From positions 1 through 64,000 of the forward strand of contig CAXXJE010000005.1 of the NCBI GenBank assembly GCA_963675055.2: a stretch of DNA of 64,000 nucleotides, given 5' to 3'. Numbering within the stretch: the first letter of the stretch is position 1; each line of letters begins with the position of its first letter. The position numbers and the translations under genes are program-made. Shown one piece after another: positions 23,636 to 32,996 of this stretch. Below the pieces are notes generated by a model that had not been told where the DNA came from, ran no database searches, and was given only the letters and a program-made list of their open reading frames with translations. The stretch is from PGYT01 sp963675055 (lineage in GTDB: Bacteria; Bacteroidota; Ignavibacteria; Ignavibacteriales; Melioribacteraceae).

Positions 23636-24611
23636 ATTGTTTTCTGCTATTAATGATCTGCTGCGCGTACCTAAAGGCTTTCAGAGTACTTTCAGGATTG
23701 GCTTTATTCTGCCAGGCAATGTCAAATGCAGTACCGTGATCCGGCGAAGTTCGAACGAATTTTAATCCCGCTGTGAAATTTACTCCGCCTGTAAAGTCAA
23801 GCATCTTGAATGGAATAAGAACCTGATCGTGATACATTCCAATCACACAGTCATAGTCTTTGTAAAGTTTATTTCCAAAGAATGCATCCGGCACAAAAGG
23901 ACCGTAAACATTCTTACCACTTTCATTAATAGCAGGAATAATTTCGTCAACATCCTCCCTACCAATCTTTCCCCCTTCCCCGGCGTGCGGATTCAATCCG
24001 AGAACTGCTATCCGCGGATCGGCAATATTAAAATCTTTCTGCAAACTTTCCCGAACAATTCCAATCTGCTTTTTAACCGCATCTCTGGTGATTAGCTTCG
24101 GTACTTTCTTTATTGGCTCATGAATTGTAGTTAGGGAGCATTTCAATTCGGATGAAAGGAACATCATCGTGTAGTCGGATGATCCTGATTTGGCCGCAAG
24201 GTATTCCGTATGACCCGGATATTTAAACCCTGCTTTAGCAATACTTGTTTTAGATATTGGTAACGTTACAAGTGCATCGGCAAGACCCCGATCAATCAAT
24301 TCCATTGCTGCTTCAAGTGATTTATAACTTGCTCTTCCGGAAGACAAAGTAGCTTTACCGGGTGAGATTCTATGATTGCCGATATTATATAAAACTAGTC
24401 GAGAATTGAAGGCAGTGATCTGTTCGGCGGATTTGATAACTTCAAATTCCGGATATATACCGGTAAGTTTGCATGCGTCATCAAACACATTTTGCGGACA
24501 TGCAAATATAATTTGGTCCTTTCCGGATTTGATTGGTCTGCCGAAGACTTTGAGGGCTATCTCAGGTCCGATGCCGTTAATATCACCGCAGGTAAAGATA
24601 AATCTGGTCAT
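23628..24611 (-). CDS. pdxA: 4-hydroxythreonine-4-phosphate dehydrogenase
   Basis: The 327-aa enzyme acts in pyridoxal phosphate synthesis by the DXP-dependent route, oxidising 4-phosphohydroxy-threonine. Family motifs are TCGDINGIGPEIALK at the N-terminus, ALVTLPISKTSI, GHTEYLA, LGLNPHAGEGGKIG and the metal/substrate segment CVIGMYHDQVLIPFK with TSPDHGTAFDIA. Length is normal. It lies 3 bases after the GWxTD gene and overlaps the methyltransferase. Confidence 0.95.
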   Translation of the reverse strand: MTRFIFTCGDINGIGPEIALKVFGRPIKSGKDQIIFACPQNVFDDACKLTGIYPEFEVIKSAEQITAFNSRLVLYNIGNHRISPGKATLSSGRASYKSLEAAMELIDRGLADALVTLPISKTSIAKAGFKYPGHTEYLAAKSGSSDYTMMFLSSELKCSLTTIHEPIKKVPKLITRDAVKKQIGIVRESLQKDFNIADPRIAVLGLNPHAGEGGKIGREDVDEIIPAINESGKNVYGPFVPDAFFGNKLYKDYDCVIGMYHDQVLIPFKMLDFTGGVNFTAGLKFVRTSPDHGTAFDIAWQNKANPESTLKAFRYAQQIINSRKQFE

Positions 24612-24614
24612 GAT

Positions 24615-25844
24615 CTATTCAATTAAACTGTAATTTCCCAAACCACTGGTATCTTTGAATAAAAACTTTTTATTGATCTTGTTGTATATCCATAATTCAG
24701 CAACCTCGTTATTCTCAACATATGATCTCTGAATATCATCGGGTCGACCGAATTTAATAAATATCTTTCCCCTATCCGTTCCCGACCCTCTGTCAGATCC
24801 TGTATTATTGTAATCCAGGTCAGCTATATCAACACGCTTATAAAACTCATCCATAACTTCATTAAAAGATGTGTCTTTATTTCTGTCGTATTTTTTCCAG
24901 TATTTCTTTAATACCTTATAATACTCTTCATCACTCGCATCCAACAGTATATTTACAACTGCATCATTCTCAATATTTTTAAGAATTTCAATCGCATATT
25001 CCGGATCATACAAACTTCTAGGTTTATCAATCCATTTAATCTCAATGTTGTTCTTCAATGTGTCTGAATTAACGATTATAGATACTTTATATTTACCCTC
25101 AGGGAGACTTTTATTGAATGAATCAAGCACAAAGTATTTAAAGAATTCAGGTTCAGGCTTCCCATTCGTTAATTTTAGGGCAGTTGATGATTTTTGAATT
25201 TGCGGGCTGCCGGAAAACACATAAACTCCTTTCATGGAAAGATAGACACTGTCCTTATTACTAATAGTCACATCAATCTCATTTTCCGAATTGAAATTTA
25301 TCGGTAGTAAAAGACAATAGGATTCCGGTGAAAATGGAATAACTCCTCCTGCATTAGCAAGAGTATACTCTTTGTTGTTATCCTGAAAGTTTTGAACGCT
25401 AACCGGTTTGAACAGTTGAAGCGAATCCGTATTTCCCAAAGTGAGTTTTGCACCGGGTATTCCGGCAATCCTGTCTGAATTTAAAAAATCGAACTCAGGA
25501 ATGATCTTGTATTCACCAGGAGAAAGATGGAAAGCCACAGCACCCTGCAGGTATTTTCTTGAAGAATTAGTTTCTTCATATGTACTTACACCGATAGAAG
25601 CTTCCCCGGAATTCCTGTCAACAATCGAATCATTCCGGTAAATTTCCGCGAAGCATTTTACCCCGGATGTAAACTTATCGTTCTTTTTTACAAAGACGAG
25701 TAAATCGTATGAGATTTTATACGTTAAGTATACCGCATAGCCTGAATCCTGAGGAAATGAATTTACTTCCCAAAGGAATGACTTGCTCCGGGGCTGTGCA
25801 ATCATTACACAGCTAAACAAAACCCAAAGTATTATAGACTTCAT
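24615..25844 (-). CDS. GWxTD domain-containing exported protein
   Basis: The 409-aa protein has a signal peptide (about residues 1-17, ending MIAQ). Residues 300-409 match the GWxTD domain: repeated acidic and aromatic segments, DRGSGTDRGKIFIKFGRPDDI and EVAELWIY. Such proteins are frequent in Ignavibacteria and related phyla, and their function is not established. The preceding part looks like a beta-sandwich. The first residue of the eponymous motif is not obvious here. It lies 95 bases after rho. Confidence 0.82.
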   Translation of the reverse strand: MKSIILWVLFSCVMIAQPRSKSFLWEVNSFPQDSGYAVYLTYKISYDLLVFVKKNDKFTSGVKCFAEIYRNDSIVDRNSGEASIGVSTYEETNSSRKYLQGAVAFHLSPGEYKIIPEFDFLNSDRIAGIPGAKLTLGNTDSLQLFKPVSVQNFQDNNKEYTLANAGGVIPFSPESYCLLLPINFNSENEIDVTISNKDSVYLSMKGVYVFSGSPQIQKSSTALKLTNGKPEPEFFKYFVLDSFNKSLPEGKYKVSIIVNSDTLKNNIEIKWIDKPRSLYDPEYAIEILKNIENDAVVNILLDASDEEYYKVLKKYWKKYDRNKDTSFNEVMDEFYKRVDIADLDYNNTGSDRGSGTDRGKIFIKFGRPDDIQRSYVENNEVAELWIYNKINKKFLFKDTSGLGNYSLIE

Positions 25845-25939
25845 ATCACTAATTATAGTTTAAGGTATGTTCTTAAACAAGATGTAATTGCGAATGGTTC
25901 TGGAAAAAATTATTCACTTGAAAAATTCGATTACGAAAA

Positions 25940-27193
25940 TTAGCTGTTCATACTGTTAAGGAATTCCTTGTTACTCTTCGTTCCGCGCATTTTATCAAGC
26001 AGAAAATCCATTGCTTCGATCGAATCGAACTCGCTGAGTATTTTTCGCAGTATCCATACTTTGTTAAGCTCTTCTTCTTTCATAAGAAGTTCTTCTTTTC
26101 TCGTACCGGACCTGTTAACACCAATCGCCGGGAACACTCTTCTGTCTGATAAGTCTCTGTCGAGAACCAGTTCCATATTACCGGTACCTTTAAATTCCTC
26201 GAAGATAACCTCATCCATCCTGCTTCCGGTTTCAATCAATGCCGTTGCAATTATAGTTAAACTTCCACCATCCTCAGTGTTCCTTGCGGCACCGAAAAAC
26301 CTTTTAGGTTTCTGTAATGCATTGGAATCGACACCACCGGAAAGAATCCTACCGCTATGAGGAATAACGGTGTTATGAGCTCTTGCCAGCCTTGTAATAC
26401 TGTCAAGAAGAATGATAACATCTTCCTTGGCTTCCACAAGTCTTTTAGCTTTTTCAATAACCATATTAGCTACCTGAACATGCCTGTCGGCAGGCTCATC
26501 GAATGTGGAACTTATTACTTCGGCTTGAACCGAACGCTGCATATCCGTCACTTCTTCCGGACGCTCGTCTATTAACAGCATGATCAAACGAACTTCAGGA
26601 TGATTTCTTGATATTGAATTTGCTATCTTCTGCAGCAGAATTGTTTTACCGCTTTTTGGTGGCGAAACAATTAGTCCGCGCTGTCCTTTACCTATCGGTG
26701 ATAATAAGTCCATAATCCTCATGGAATATTCACCCGGAGACGATTCCAGCTTAAGTCTCTTTGTTGGATATAAAGGCGTAAGATTATCGAAAAGAGTTCT
26801 TTCTCTTGTAGCTTCAGGATCCTTTCCGTTTACAGCTTCGACTCTTAATAGCGCAAAAAATCTTTCGCCTTCTTTTGGCGGACGAACCTGTCCGCTGACA
26901 AAATCACCAGTCCTGAGGCTGAATCTTTTTATCTGTGAAGGAGAGACATAAATATCGTCGGGTGATGGGAGGTAATTGTAATCCGATGAACGTAAGAAAC
27001 CGTAACCATCGGATAATACTTCCAGTACACCTTTGGAAAAAGTAAGTCCGTCCTTTTGTGTTTGAGCCTCAAGAATCTTAAAAATCAACTCCTGCTTTCT
27101 CAAATCGCTGTAAGCAGAAATTTTATATTCCTTAGCGATTTGGTGCAAATCGATAATTTTTTTCTTCTGGAGTTCTGAAATATCCATTGGCAT
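25940..27193 (-). CDS. rho: Transcription termination factor Rho
   Basis: The 417-aa hexameric RNA helicase ends untranslated transcripts. The N-terminal Rho-N helical domain (SELQKKKIIDLHQIAKEYKI) is followed by the cold-shock-like RNA-binding domain (GVLEVLSDGYGFLRSSDYNY). Walker A is SPPKSGKT, then LIDERPEEVTDM, Walker B DVIILLDSITRLARAHN, the Q-loop and SGGVDSNALQKPKRFFGAARN. Length is typical. It is transcribed in the direction of the pdxA cluster. Confidence 0.97.
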   Translation of the reverse strand: MPMDISELQKKKIIDLHQIAKEYKISAYSDLRKQELIFKILEAQTQKDGLTFSKGVLEVLSDGYGFLRSSDYNYLPSPDDIYVSPSQIKRFSLRTGDFVSGQVRPPKEGERFFALLRVEAVNGKDPEATRERTLFDNLTPLYPTKRLKLESSPGEYSMRIMDLLSPIGKGQRGLIVSPPKSGKTILLQKIANSISRNHPEVRLIMLLIDERPEEVTDMQRSVQAEVISSTFDEPADRHVQVANMVIEKAKRLVEAKEDVIILLDSITRLARAHNTVIPHSGRILSGGVDSNALQKPKRFFGAARNTEDGGSLTIIATALIETGSRMDEVIFEEFKGTGNMELVLDRDLSDRRVFPAIGVNRSGTRKEELLMKEEELNKVWILRKILSEFDSIEAMDFLLDKMRGTKSNKEFLNSMNS

Positions 27194-27350
27194 GACTACT
27201 TCCTAATATAATTTGATAAATATTTTATTGATGAATTCAAGATTAGATTTCGGGGTAAAATGTTAATTGTTAATAAAAATGCTTTCTGTTTTCTTCGAAA
27301 GGAACAAGAGGTTCATTGAAAATCTACCCCTTAAAATTCAGAATGTCAAG

Positions 27351-28607
27351 TCAATTTCTTACTAACTTAAATTTAATTTCCCCTATAACATATATACTTC
27401 CTAATATTACTAAACACTCGTTATTGCTTTGTTTTTTGAAATTATTGATGAATTCTGCGGCGTCGGGAAGCGGCAAAAGAGTAGTCCCGGTTCTATGCCC
27501 TGCTGCAATTAAATCTTCTATTTTGGCTGCCCTCTCATAGTCGATGCTTGTAGCATAGATATTATCGAAAAATGGAGAAAGTTTTTTAATTGCTTCCTCA
27601 ATGTTCTTATCCTGCATCATTCCTATTATTAGATTACACCTGTCATACAATTTATACTCATTCTTAAACTCGCTTATGAAAGCGTCAATACTTTCTGAAT
27701 TATGCGCCGCATCGAAAATTATTTTAGGAGTTTCACTGTATACCTCGTACCTGCCCGCTACACCAGTGTTTTCAACAACATTATTAATTCCCCGCAGAAT
27801 ATGCGATGTATCAAACCCATCAATAATTTTAAAAATAACCAAAGCAGCTAATGCCGAATTGCTCAATTGAAATCTGCCCGGCAAAGGAGTACTGTAAATA
27901 TTGAGGCTCGTCGAATTAAGTTTAAGAATTTCCAAATCGTGAAATGATTCTGTGAAATCCGCCAGTTTCCAAAGCTTACAATCAAGTTCGCTAGCTTTGC
28001 TTACAAAAACAGTTTCAGCAAGGTAAGGCAGTTCAGCAAGAAAAACATTTCCATTCCCCTTGAAAATACCGGCTTTCTCTCCTGCAATTTTATCAAGTGT
28101 ATCGCCCAGTATGTGAGTATGCTCAAAACTTATTGAAGTTATAACACTTGCAATCGGGTCAAGTACGTTCGTAGCATCCAGTCTTCCGCCCAATCCTGTT
28201 TCTACAACGGCGTAATCAACTTTATTGTCAGCAAAATATTTAAATGCCATCGCGGTAGTAAGTTCGAAAAAAGTCGGCGAGTATTCATCAATGTACCCAT
28301 CTACGTCATTCATGAATTCGCAAACGTAATCATCCGGAATCATTTCACCGTTTATCCGTATCCGTTCATTAAACACAACAAGGTGAGGAGATGTAAACAA
28401 TCCTGTTTTATAACCGGCTTCCTGCAACATACTTGCAATGAATGACGCAGTACTTCCCTTTCCATTAGAACCGGCAATATGAATAGCCTTTAAATCCTTC
28501 TGCGGATTTCCAATATGGCTCAGCAGACCGGTAATATTCTCCAGTCCCAGCTTCACACCGAATTGGTGAAGTGAGAACAATTTTTCTAATGCGGATTCTA
28601 AATTCAT
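27351..28607 (-). CDS. folC: Folylpolyglutamate synthase / dihydrofolate synthase
   Basis: The 418-aa Mur-ligase-type enzyme adds glutamate to dihydropteroate or folates. Motifs are the P-loop HIAGSNGKGSTASFIASML, FTSPHLVVFNERIRING, the KVDYAVVETGLGGRLDATNV strand, and ISFEHTHILGDTLDKIAGEKAGI. C-terminal IIFDAAHNSESIDAF is the ligase-domain signature. It lies 2 bases after pyrD and may be co-transcribed with it. Confidence 0.95.
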   Translation of the reverse strand: MNLESALEKLFSLHQFGVKLGLENITGLLSHIGNPQKDLKAIHIAGSNGKGSTASFIASMLQEAGYKTGLFTSPHLVVFNERIRINGEMIPDDYVCEFMNDVDGYIDEYSPTFFELTTAMAFKYFADNKVDYAVVETGLGGRLDATNVLDPIASVITSISFEHTHILGDTLDKIAGEKAGIFKGNGNVFLAELPYLAETVFVSKASELDCKLWKLADFTESFHDLEILKLNSTSLNIYSTPLPGRFQLSNSALAALVIFKIIDGFDTSHILRGINNVVENTGVAGRYEVYSETPKIIFDAAHNSESIDAFISEFKNEYKLYDRCNLIIGMMQDKNIEEAIKKLSPFFDNIYATSIDYERAAKIEDLIAAGHRTGTTLLPLPDAAEFINNFKKQSNNECLVILGSIYVIGEIKFKLVRN

Positions 28608-28609
28608 AA

Positions 28610-29524
28610 TTATAACTGGTAGGAACCAGTAAGCTCTTTAATACTCTTCAATGATGTTTGTTTGCAATATTCAATCAGTCCGTCGATGATTTCAATTGCC
28701 GCAGATGGATCAATAAAATTGACCGTTCCAAGCTGAAAAGCGGATGCACCGCAAATCATAAACTCTGCAGCATCCTTCCAGTTCATGATACCGCCGATAC
28801 CAATTATCGGGATATCAACTTTACGACTTATTTCAAGGACCTTGGCCAATGCAACAGGTTTAATTGCGGGTCCTGATAGTCCGCCGGTAACATTCTTTAT
28901 TTTAGGCTTTTTAGTATATATATCGAATGAAGTACCGACAAGCGTATTGATTGCCGAAATTGCATCCGCTCCTTCTTTGCGGGCCGCTTCAGCATATTCA
29001 GCTATATTTGCATTATTCGGAGAAAGCTTTATGATTACCGGCTTGTTGGTTACTGCGCGCACCTTCTCAGTAATTCGTCCAACAGCGTTTACGTCATTCC
29101 CGAAAATCAATCCGCCCTCTTTTACATTCGGACAGGACACATTTATTTCAAATCCTTTTATAACCACTTCGGCATCTAATATCCTGGTACACTCTACGTA
29201 TTCCTCAATCGAACTCGCGGCAATATTACAAATCAAAGTTGAGTTAACTTCTTTCAGAAACGGAATTTTAGTTTTCACAAACTCTTCGACGCCAACGTTA
29301 GCCAGTCCAATCGCATTTAACATTCCTGAAGCGGTTTCAACTATTCGCTGTGGCGGATTACCTTTTCTTGGTTTAAGCGATACTGATTTTGTAACAATAG
29401 CACCTATTTTACTCAGATCCATAAACTCGGATATCTCGTTTCCATAGCCTACAGTGCCGGATGCAAGCATTACCGGATTCTTTAGTTCCAGCGAGCCTAT
29501 TTTTACGGAGAGATCAGGATTCAT
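28610..29524 (-). CDS. pyrD: Dihydroorotate dehydrogenase B, catalytic subunit
   Basis: The 304-aa FMN enzyme oxidises dihydroorotate in pyrimidine synthesis. VNPVMLASGTVGYG-like (KNPVMLASGTVGYGNE), the active-site loop INVSCPNVKEGGLIFG with its catalytic cysteine, KLSPNNANIAEYA, and the phosphate site GGIMNWKDAAEFMICGASAFQLGT are present. Catalytic cysteine and a linked pyrK identify class 1B, which uses NAD. The ATG overlaps the pyrK stop by 4 bases. Confidence 0.96.
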   Translation of the reverse strand: MNPDLSVKIGSLELKNPVMLASGTVGYGNEISEFMDLSKIGAIVTKSVSLKPRKGNPPQRIVETASGMLNAIGLANVGVEEFVKTKIPFLKEVNSTLICNIAASSIEEYVECTRILDAEVVIKGFEINVSCPNVKEGGLIFGNDVNAVGRITEKVRAVTNKPVIIKLSPNNANIAEYAEAARKEGADAISAINTLVGTSFDIYTKKPKIKNVTGGLSGPAIKPVALAKVLEISRKVDIPIIGIGGIMNWKDAAEFMICGASAFQLGTVNFIDPSAAIEIIDGLIEYCKQTSLKSIKELTGSYQL

Positions 29525-30282
29525 ATCTTAACATCTTTTATATTAAACACGGGACCGTCTTTACAAATCAGCTTATATTTATCACTATCTTCTTTTGACT
29601 CTGTAGGGCAGCCCTGGCAAATACCGAATCCACATGCCATTGCCGATTCAAGAGAGACTTCGCAATCAATTTCATGTTTAAGGCAATACTCTTGTAATGC
29701 ACGAAGCATCGGGTTCGGTCCGCATCCGAAGACTTTTATGCTCTCTTTATCAAGTGAATTTAAATGATTATCAAATAAATCGATCACATTCCCATGAAGT
29801 CCTGCCGAACCGTCATCTGTAGCTATTTCATAATTTTCGAATCCGTAAGTAATAACATTTTCTGCGGATCTTCCGCCGATAAATGAACGAATCTTTTTCT
29901 TACTTTGTAAAGTACGGGTAAGATAAGGATACGGAGCCGCACCGATTCCACCGGCTACAATCACAGCAGTCTCATATTCCCCTTCCGTACCGAATCCATT
30001 TCCAAGTGAACCAAGGACATCTATTACATCACCTTCTGCTTTTTCCGCAAGTATTCTTGTTCCTTCACCGTGAACATCGAACATGAAAAAAATATATTCG
30101 TCTTCCACATCACAAATGCTGAACGGACGTCTGAGCAGTGGGAAATCCGACTCACTGACTTTAATATTGCAAAACTGACCCGGAAGTATCTCAGAGGCTA
30201 ATTCAGGCGAATGGACCTTTAATAAATATGTTCCGTGCTGCAATTTAGTATTTGAAACTACGGGGACTTTGTAAGTATTCAC
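29521..30282 (-). CDS. pyrK: Dihydroorotate dehydrogenase electron transfer subunit
   Basis: The 253-aa protein passes electrons from PyrD to NAD. FAD-binding RRPFSI, the NAD-domain glycine stretch VAGGIGAAPYPYL and a C-terminal [2Fe-2S] cysteine set (ACGFGICQGC and later LICKDGPVF) are all visible. The start is GTG at 30282. Directly coupled to pyrD by a 4-base overlap. Confidence 0.95.
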   Translation of the reverse strand: MNTYKVPVVSNTKLQHGTYLLKVHSPELASEILPGQFCNIKVSESDFPLLRRPFSICDVEDEYIFFMFDVHGEGTRILAEKAEGDVIDVLGSLGNGFGTEGEYETAVIVAGGIGAAPYPYLTRTLQSKKKIRSFIGGRSAENVITYGFENYEIATDDGSAGLHGNVIDLFDNHLNSLDKESIKVFGCGPNPMLRALQEYCLKHEIDCEVSLESAMACGFGICQGCPTESKEDSDKYKLICKDGPVFNIKDVKI

Positions 30283-30384
30283 TACAGATTAAATTTGAAT
30301 TTTCGTTCAGTAAATGTAATGATTGGGAATCTATTAACAAATTTTATTTCTGAATATGGTTAAAATCAGTTGTAAACAGCTATT

Positions 30385-31017
30385 TTATTTTTTATTGAAC
30401 AGCTTATCTTCTATTCGCGTAATTTTATCAAGTCGTCTTTGATGCCTTCCACCCTCAAAATCGGTTGTCAACCATTTATCAAGAATTGACTTTGCTGATT
30501 CATCACCTAGAGTTTTTGCGCCCATCACAAGTATATTCGCGTTATTATGATTTCTGGCACTCCATGCAGTAAATTCATTGTAACATGTAGCAGCACGTAT
30601 CCCCGGAATTTTATTCGCTGTAATAGCTGAGGGTATTCCTGTAGCGTCAAGAATAATCCCGCAATCAGCTTCGCCGGCAGTAACTTTATACGCAACGCTT
30701 AATGCAAAATCAGGATAATCGCAGGAGTCTTCGCTGTTCGTACCGACGTCAATTATTTCGACGGATTTATCAGCAAGTATTTTTTTCAAGAACTCTTTAA
30801 GATTAAACCCGGTATGATCCGATCCAATGGCAATTTTACTCACTTTGAATGATCCTATCCTTACAGGTTTCCCGGATTCAGTAGTAATCTTTATGCCGAG
30901 ATCATTAATCTTTTCCTTAGCCAGCGGAGTAATAATGTCGTTTGAATTAACTGCAATATTCTTAGAACCGGTTTTGTACGATTCTATCACATCTCTTTCG
31001 GTAATTACTTTTTTCAT
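30385..31017 (-). CDS. RpiB/LacAB-like sugar-phosphate isomerase with N-terminal extension
   Basis: The 210-aa protein has an RpiB-like domain from about residue 60: AIGSDHTGFNLKEFLK, CDYPDFALSVA, ANKIPGIRAATCYN and RNHNNANILVMGAKTLG. The catalytic cysteine loop (CGTGIG in E. coli RpiB) reads LDATGIP here, so Cys66 is replaced by Asp and the loop glycines differ. Residues 1-58 (ITERDVIESYKTG, ITPLAKEKINDLGI) form an extra domain resembling a helix seen in microcompartment proteins. It may not isomerise ribose 5-phosphate. It lies 11 bases after the guanylyltransferase gene. Confidence 0.8.
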   Translation of the reverse strand: MKKVITERDVIESYKTGSKNIAVNSNDIITPLAKEKINDLGIKITTESGKPVRIGSFKVSKIAIGSDHTGFNLKEFLKKILADKSVEIIDVGTNSEDSCDYPDFALSVAYKVTAGEADCGIILDATGIPSAITANKIPGIRAATCYNEFTAWSARNHNNANILVMGAKTLGDESAKSILDKWLTTDFEGGRHQRRLDKITRIEDKLFNKK

Positions 31018-31028
31018 AGCCGATCCAG

Positions 31029-32096
31029 TTAAATTAGATCATTTTTCTTTTTCATTTTAAGGTGATCCACAACCTGTTTTACGGACTGTGCTTTATCCCT
31101 ATCACATATCAACAGCGCATCATCTGTTTCCACAACTATAAGATTCTCAACCCCAACAAGGGCTGTAAACTTCTTCTTCGTACGTATTATGGATCCTTTA
31201 AGACCTTCGGAGTAGATGTCACCCGACAAAACATTATCGTCTTCGGATTTATCCGACAACTGGTAAACTGCTTCCCAGTTACCAACATCACTCCAGTCGA
31301 ATTCCCCTTTGATCAAGTATACCTTCTTTGAATGCTCCATAATGCCGTAATCAATAGATATACTTTTGAATTGACCGTATTCACGCTGCAGAACTTTGTT
31401 ATAATCAGCAGTCCCGATAGCTTTACGTATGTTTATAACTCCCTCGTATAATTCAGGCATAAGACTTTCCATCTCGCTGAGGATTGCAGAAATCTTCCAG
31501 ATAAACATCCCTGAGTTCCAGTAGAAATCACCTGCCTCAACAAATCTTTTAGCTGTTTCATAGTTCGGCTTTTCGGCGAATGTCTTTACATGGAAGATAC
31601 TATCCCCTTCAACCATATCATTGGTTTGGATGTATCCGTAACCCGTTTCCGGTCTGGTTGGCTTTATTCCTATTGTTACCAAGCCATTACATTTTTCTGC
31701 GTAATTAGCTGCACTTAAAATTATTTCCCTGAATTTATCAAGGTCCTCAATCCTGTGATCAGCCGGGAGCACCATTGTAATTGCGTCTTCATTTTTCTCT
31801 GCAACAAGGGCCGAGGCTAAACCTATACAAGCTGCGGTATTCTTACCGAAAGGCTCTTCAATTATGTTTTCTTCGGGTACCTGAGGAAGTTGTTTTACAA
31901 TACCCGGTTTCTGAATCTTATTAGTGATGATAAAAATATTTTTATTCTCGGTTATACCTTCAAGTCTGTCAACAGTATTTTGAATCAGAGATTTCTCGTT
32001 AAAAATACTCAACAACTGTTTCGGGCGCGCTTCACGGCTTTCGGGCCAAAATCTAGAGCCCACTCCTCCGGCCATAATAACGGCATATAATTCCAT
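31029..32096 (-). CDS. manC: Mannose-1-phosphate guanylyltransferase
   Basis: The 355-aa enzyme makes GDP-mannose for glycans. The nucleotidyl-transferase signature MAGGVGSRFWPESREARPKQLL is split here by family use: AGGVGSRFWP and RPKQLL. FGKNTAACIGLA, LPADHRI, FAEKPNYETAKRF and YWNSGMFIWK are all typical. It lacks the C-terminal isomerase domain of bifunctional enzymes. It is 9 bases downstream of the unknown 296-aa gene. Confidence 0.93.
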   Translation of the reverse strand: MELYAVIMAGGVGSRFWPESREARPKQLLSIFNEKSLIQNTVDRLEGITENKNIFIITNKIQKPGIVKQLPQVPEENIIEEPFGKNTAACIGLASALVAEKNEDAITMVLPADHRIEDLDKFREIILSAANYAEKCNGLVTIGIKPTRPETGYGYIQTNDMVEGDSIFHVKTFAEKPNYETAKRFVEAGDFYWNSGMFIWKISAILSEMESLMPELYEGVINIRKAIGTADYNKVLQREYGQFKSISIDYGIMEHSKKVYLIKGEFDWSDVGNWEAVYQLSDKSEDDNVLSGDIYSEGLKGSIIRTKKKFTALVGVENLIVVETDDALLICDRDKAQSVKQVVDHLKMKKKNDLI

Positions 32097-32105
32097 CGTA
32101 ATTCC

Positions 32106-32996
32106 TTATCTGTATTGTAAAATCTGTTCGCCGAATTGTTCGGCCTTATTTAGATAACTTGTAATATCAACGTCTTTGTTTTTAACAACCGCAACAATAA
32201 CTATCAGACATGCCCGCAGGCATTCAACAATATTCGAATCCGGGACAAGTTTTTTATTTACAATTAACTTTAATCCAACGGCAAAGATAACGTGCATATT
32301 CGCAATTACTTTTACTCCTGCCTGATCCGATAGTTCAGCATGTTTTTTCATAACATCAATGTACGATCTCAGCTCAATATCATCGTAGCTTTGATTTTCT
32401 AATTTTGTTAACAACATTTCCATCCGCTTAATCGGCTTTAGAATGCTATCCTGGAATTCCTCTATACTTACTTTGTCTTCTTCCTCATCTTCGTTTTCAA
32501 GATCGTCAAATATTATCTGCTTTTTAAGCTCCTCACTCTCACCGGATTTGTCTTCTCTGCTGCCGGCAGTCTTCGAAGAAATATTTATAACGTCGTTCGG
32601 CAATTCCAGTTCTTTATTTTCGCGAGGCTCTTCTTTCGTACCTGCCGGTATCTCAGTTTGTGAGTCCAGTAGTTCCCTGATCTTTACCGGAGTAACAATA
32701 TCCAGAAAATTGCTCAGAACAACAACGAGTGAATGACTTTGTTTTTTGAACTCATCGGAAAGTTTTAGAAAATCAATTTTTCTGTTGTTAATATGTGTGT
32801 GAATCTCTCCGAGCTTGATTGCAAGCTTAGAAAGCTCCGTTATTTTTTTCAACCTGTTGATTTCATCGGAAAGATTCTGGGCCTGATTCAAATGTTCGCG
32901 AAGTATGGCAACAGACTCGATTTTTTCCGAATTAAGTCTTAGGTTATTGGCAGCCACTACAATTGCCTGTATTATATATTGCTTATCAACCTGCAT
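32106..32996 (-). CDS. Hypothetical coiled-coil protein, 296 aa
   Basis: No family is recognised. Residues 20-110 are helical with heptad-like spacing. Residues 120-180 are acidic and low complexity (DDLENEDEEEDKVSIEEF). The last 120 residues form a helical domain with a hydrophobic segment (CLRACLIVIVAVV) too short and interrupted for a safe membrane call. No signal peptide. The ATG follows the alanine racemase stop with no spacing at all, so translational coupling is likely. A regulatory or scaffold role is only a guess. Confidence 0.7.
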   Translation of the reverse strand: MQVDKQYIIQAIVVAANNLRLNSEKIESVAILREHLNQAQNLSDEINRLKKITELSKLAIKLGEIHTHINNRKIDFLKLSDEFKKQSHSLVVVLSNFLDIVTPVKIRELLDSQTEIPAGTKEEPRENKELELPNDVINISSKTAGSREDKSGESEELKKQIIFDDLENEDEEEDKVSIEEFQDSILKPIKRMEMLLTKLENQSYDDIELRSYIDVMKKHAELSDQAGVKVIANMHVIFAVGLKLIVNKKLVPDSNIVECLRACLIVIVAVVKNKDVDITSYLNKAEQFGEQILQYR

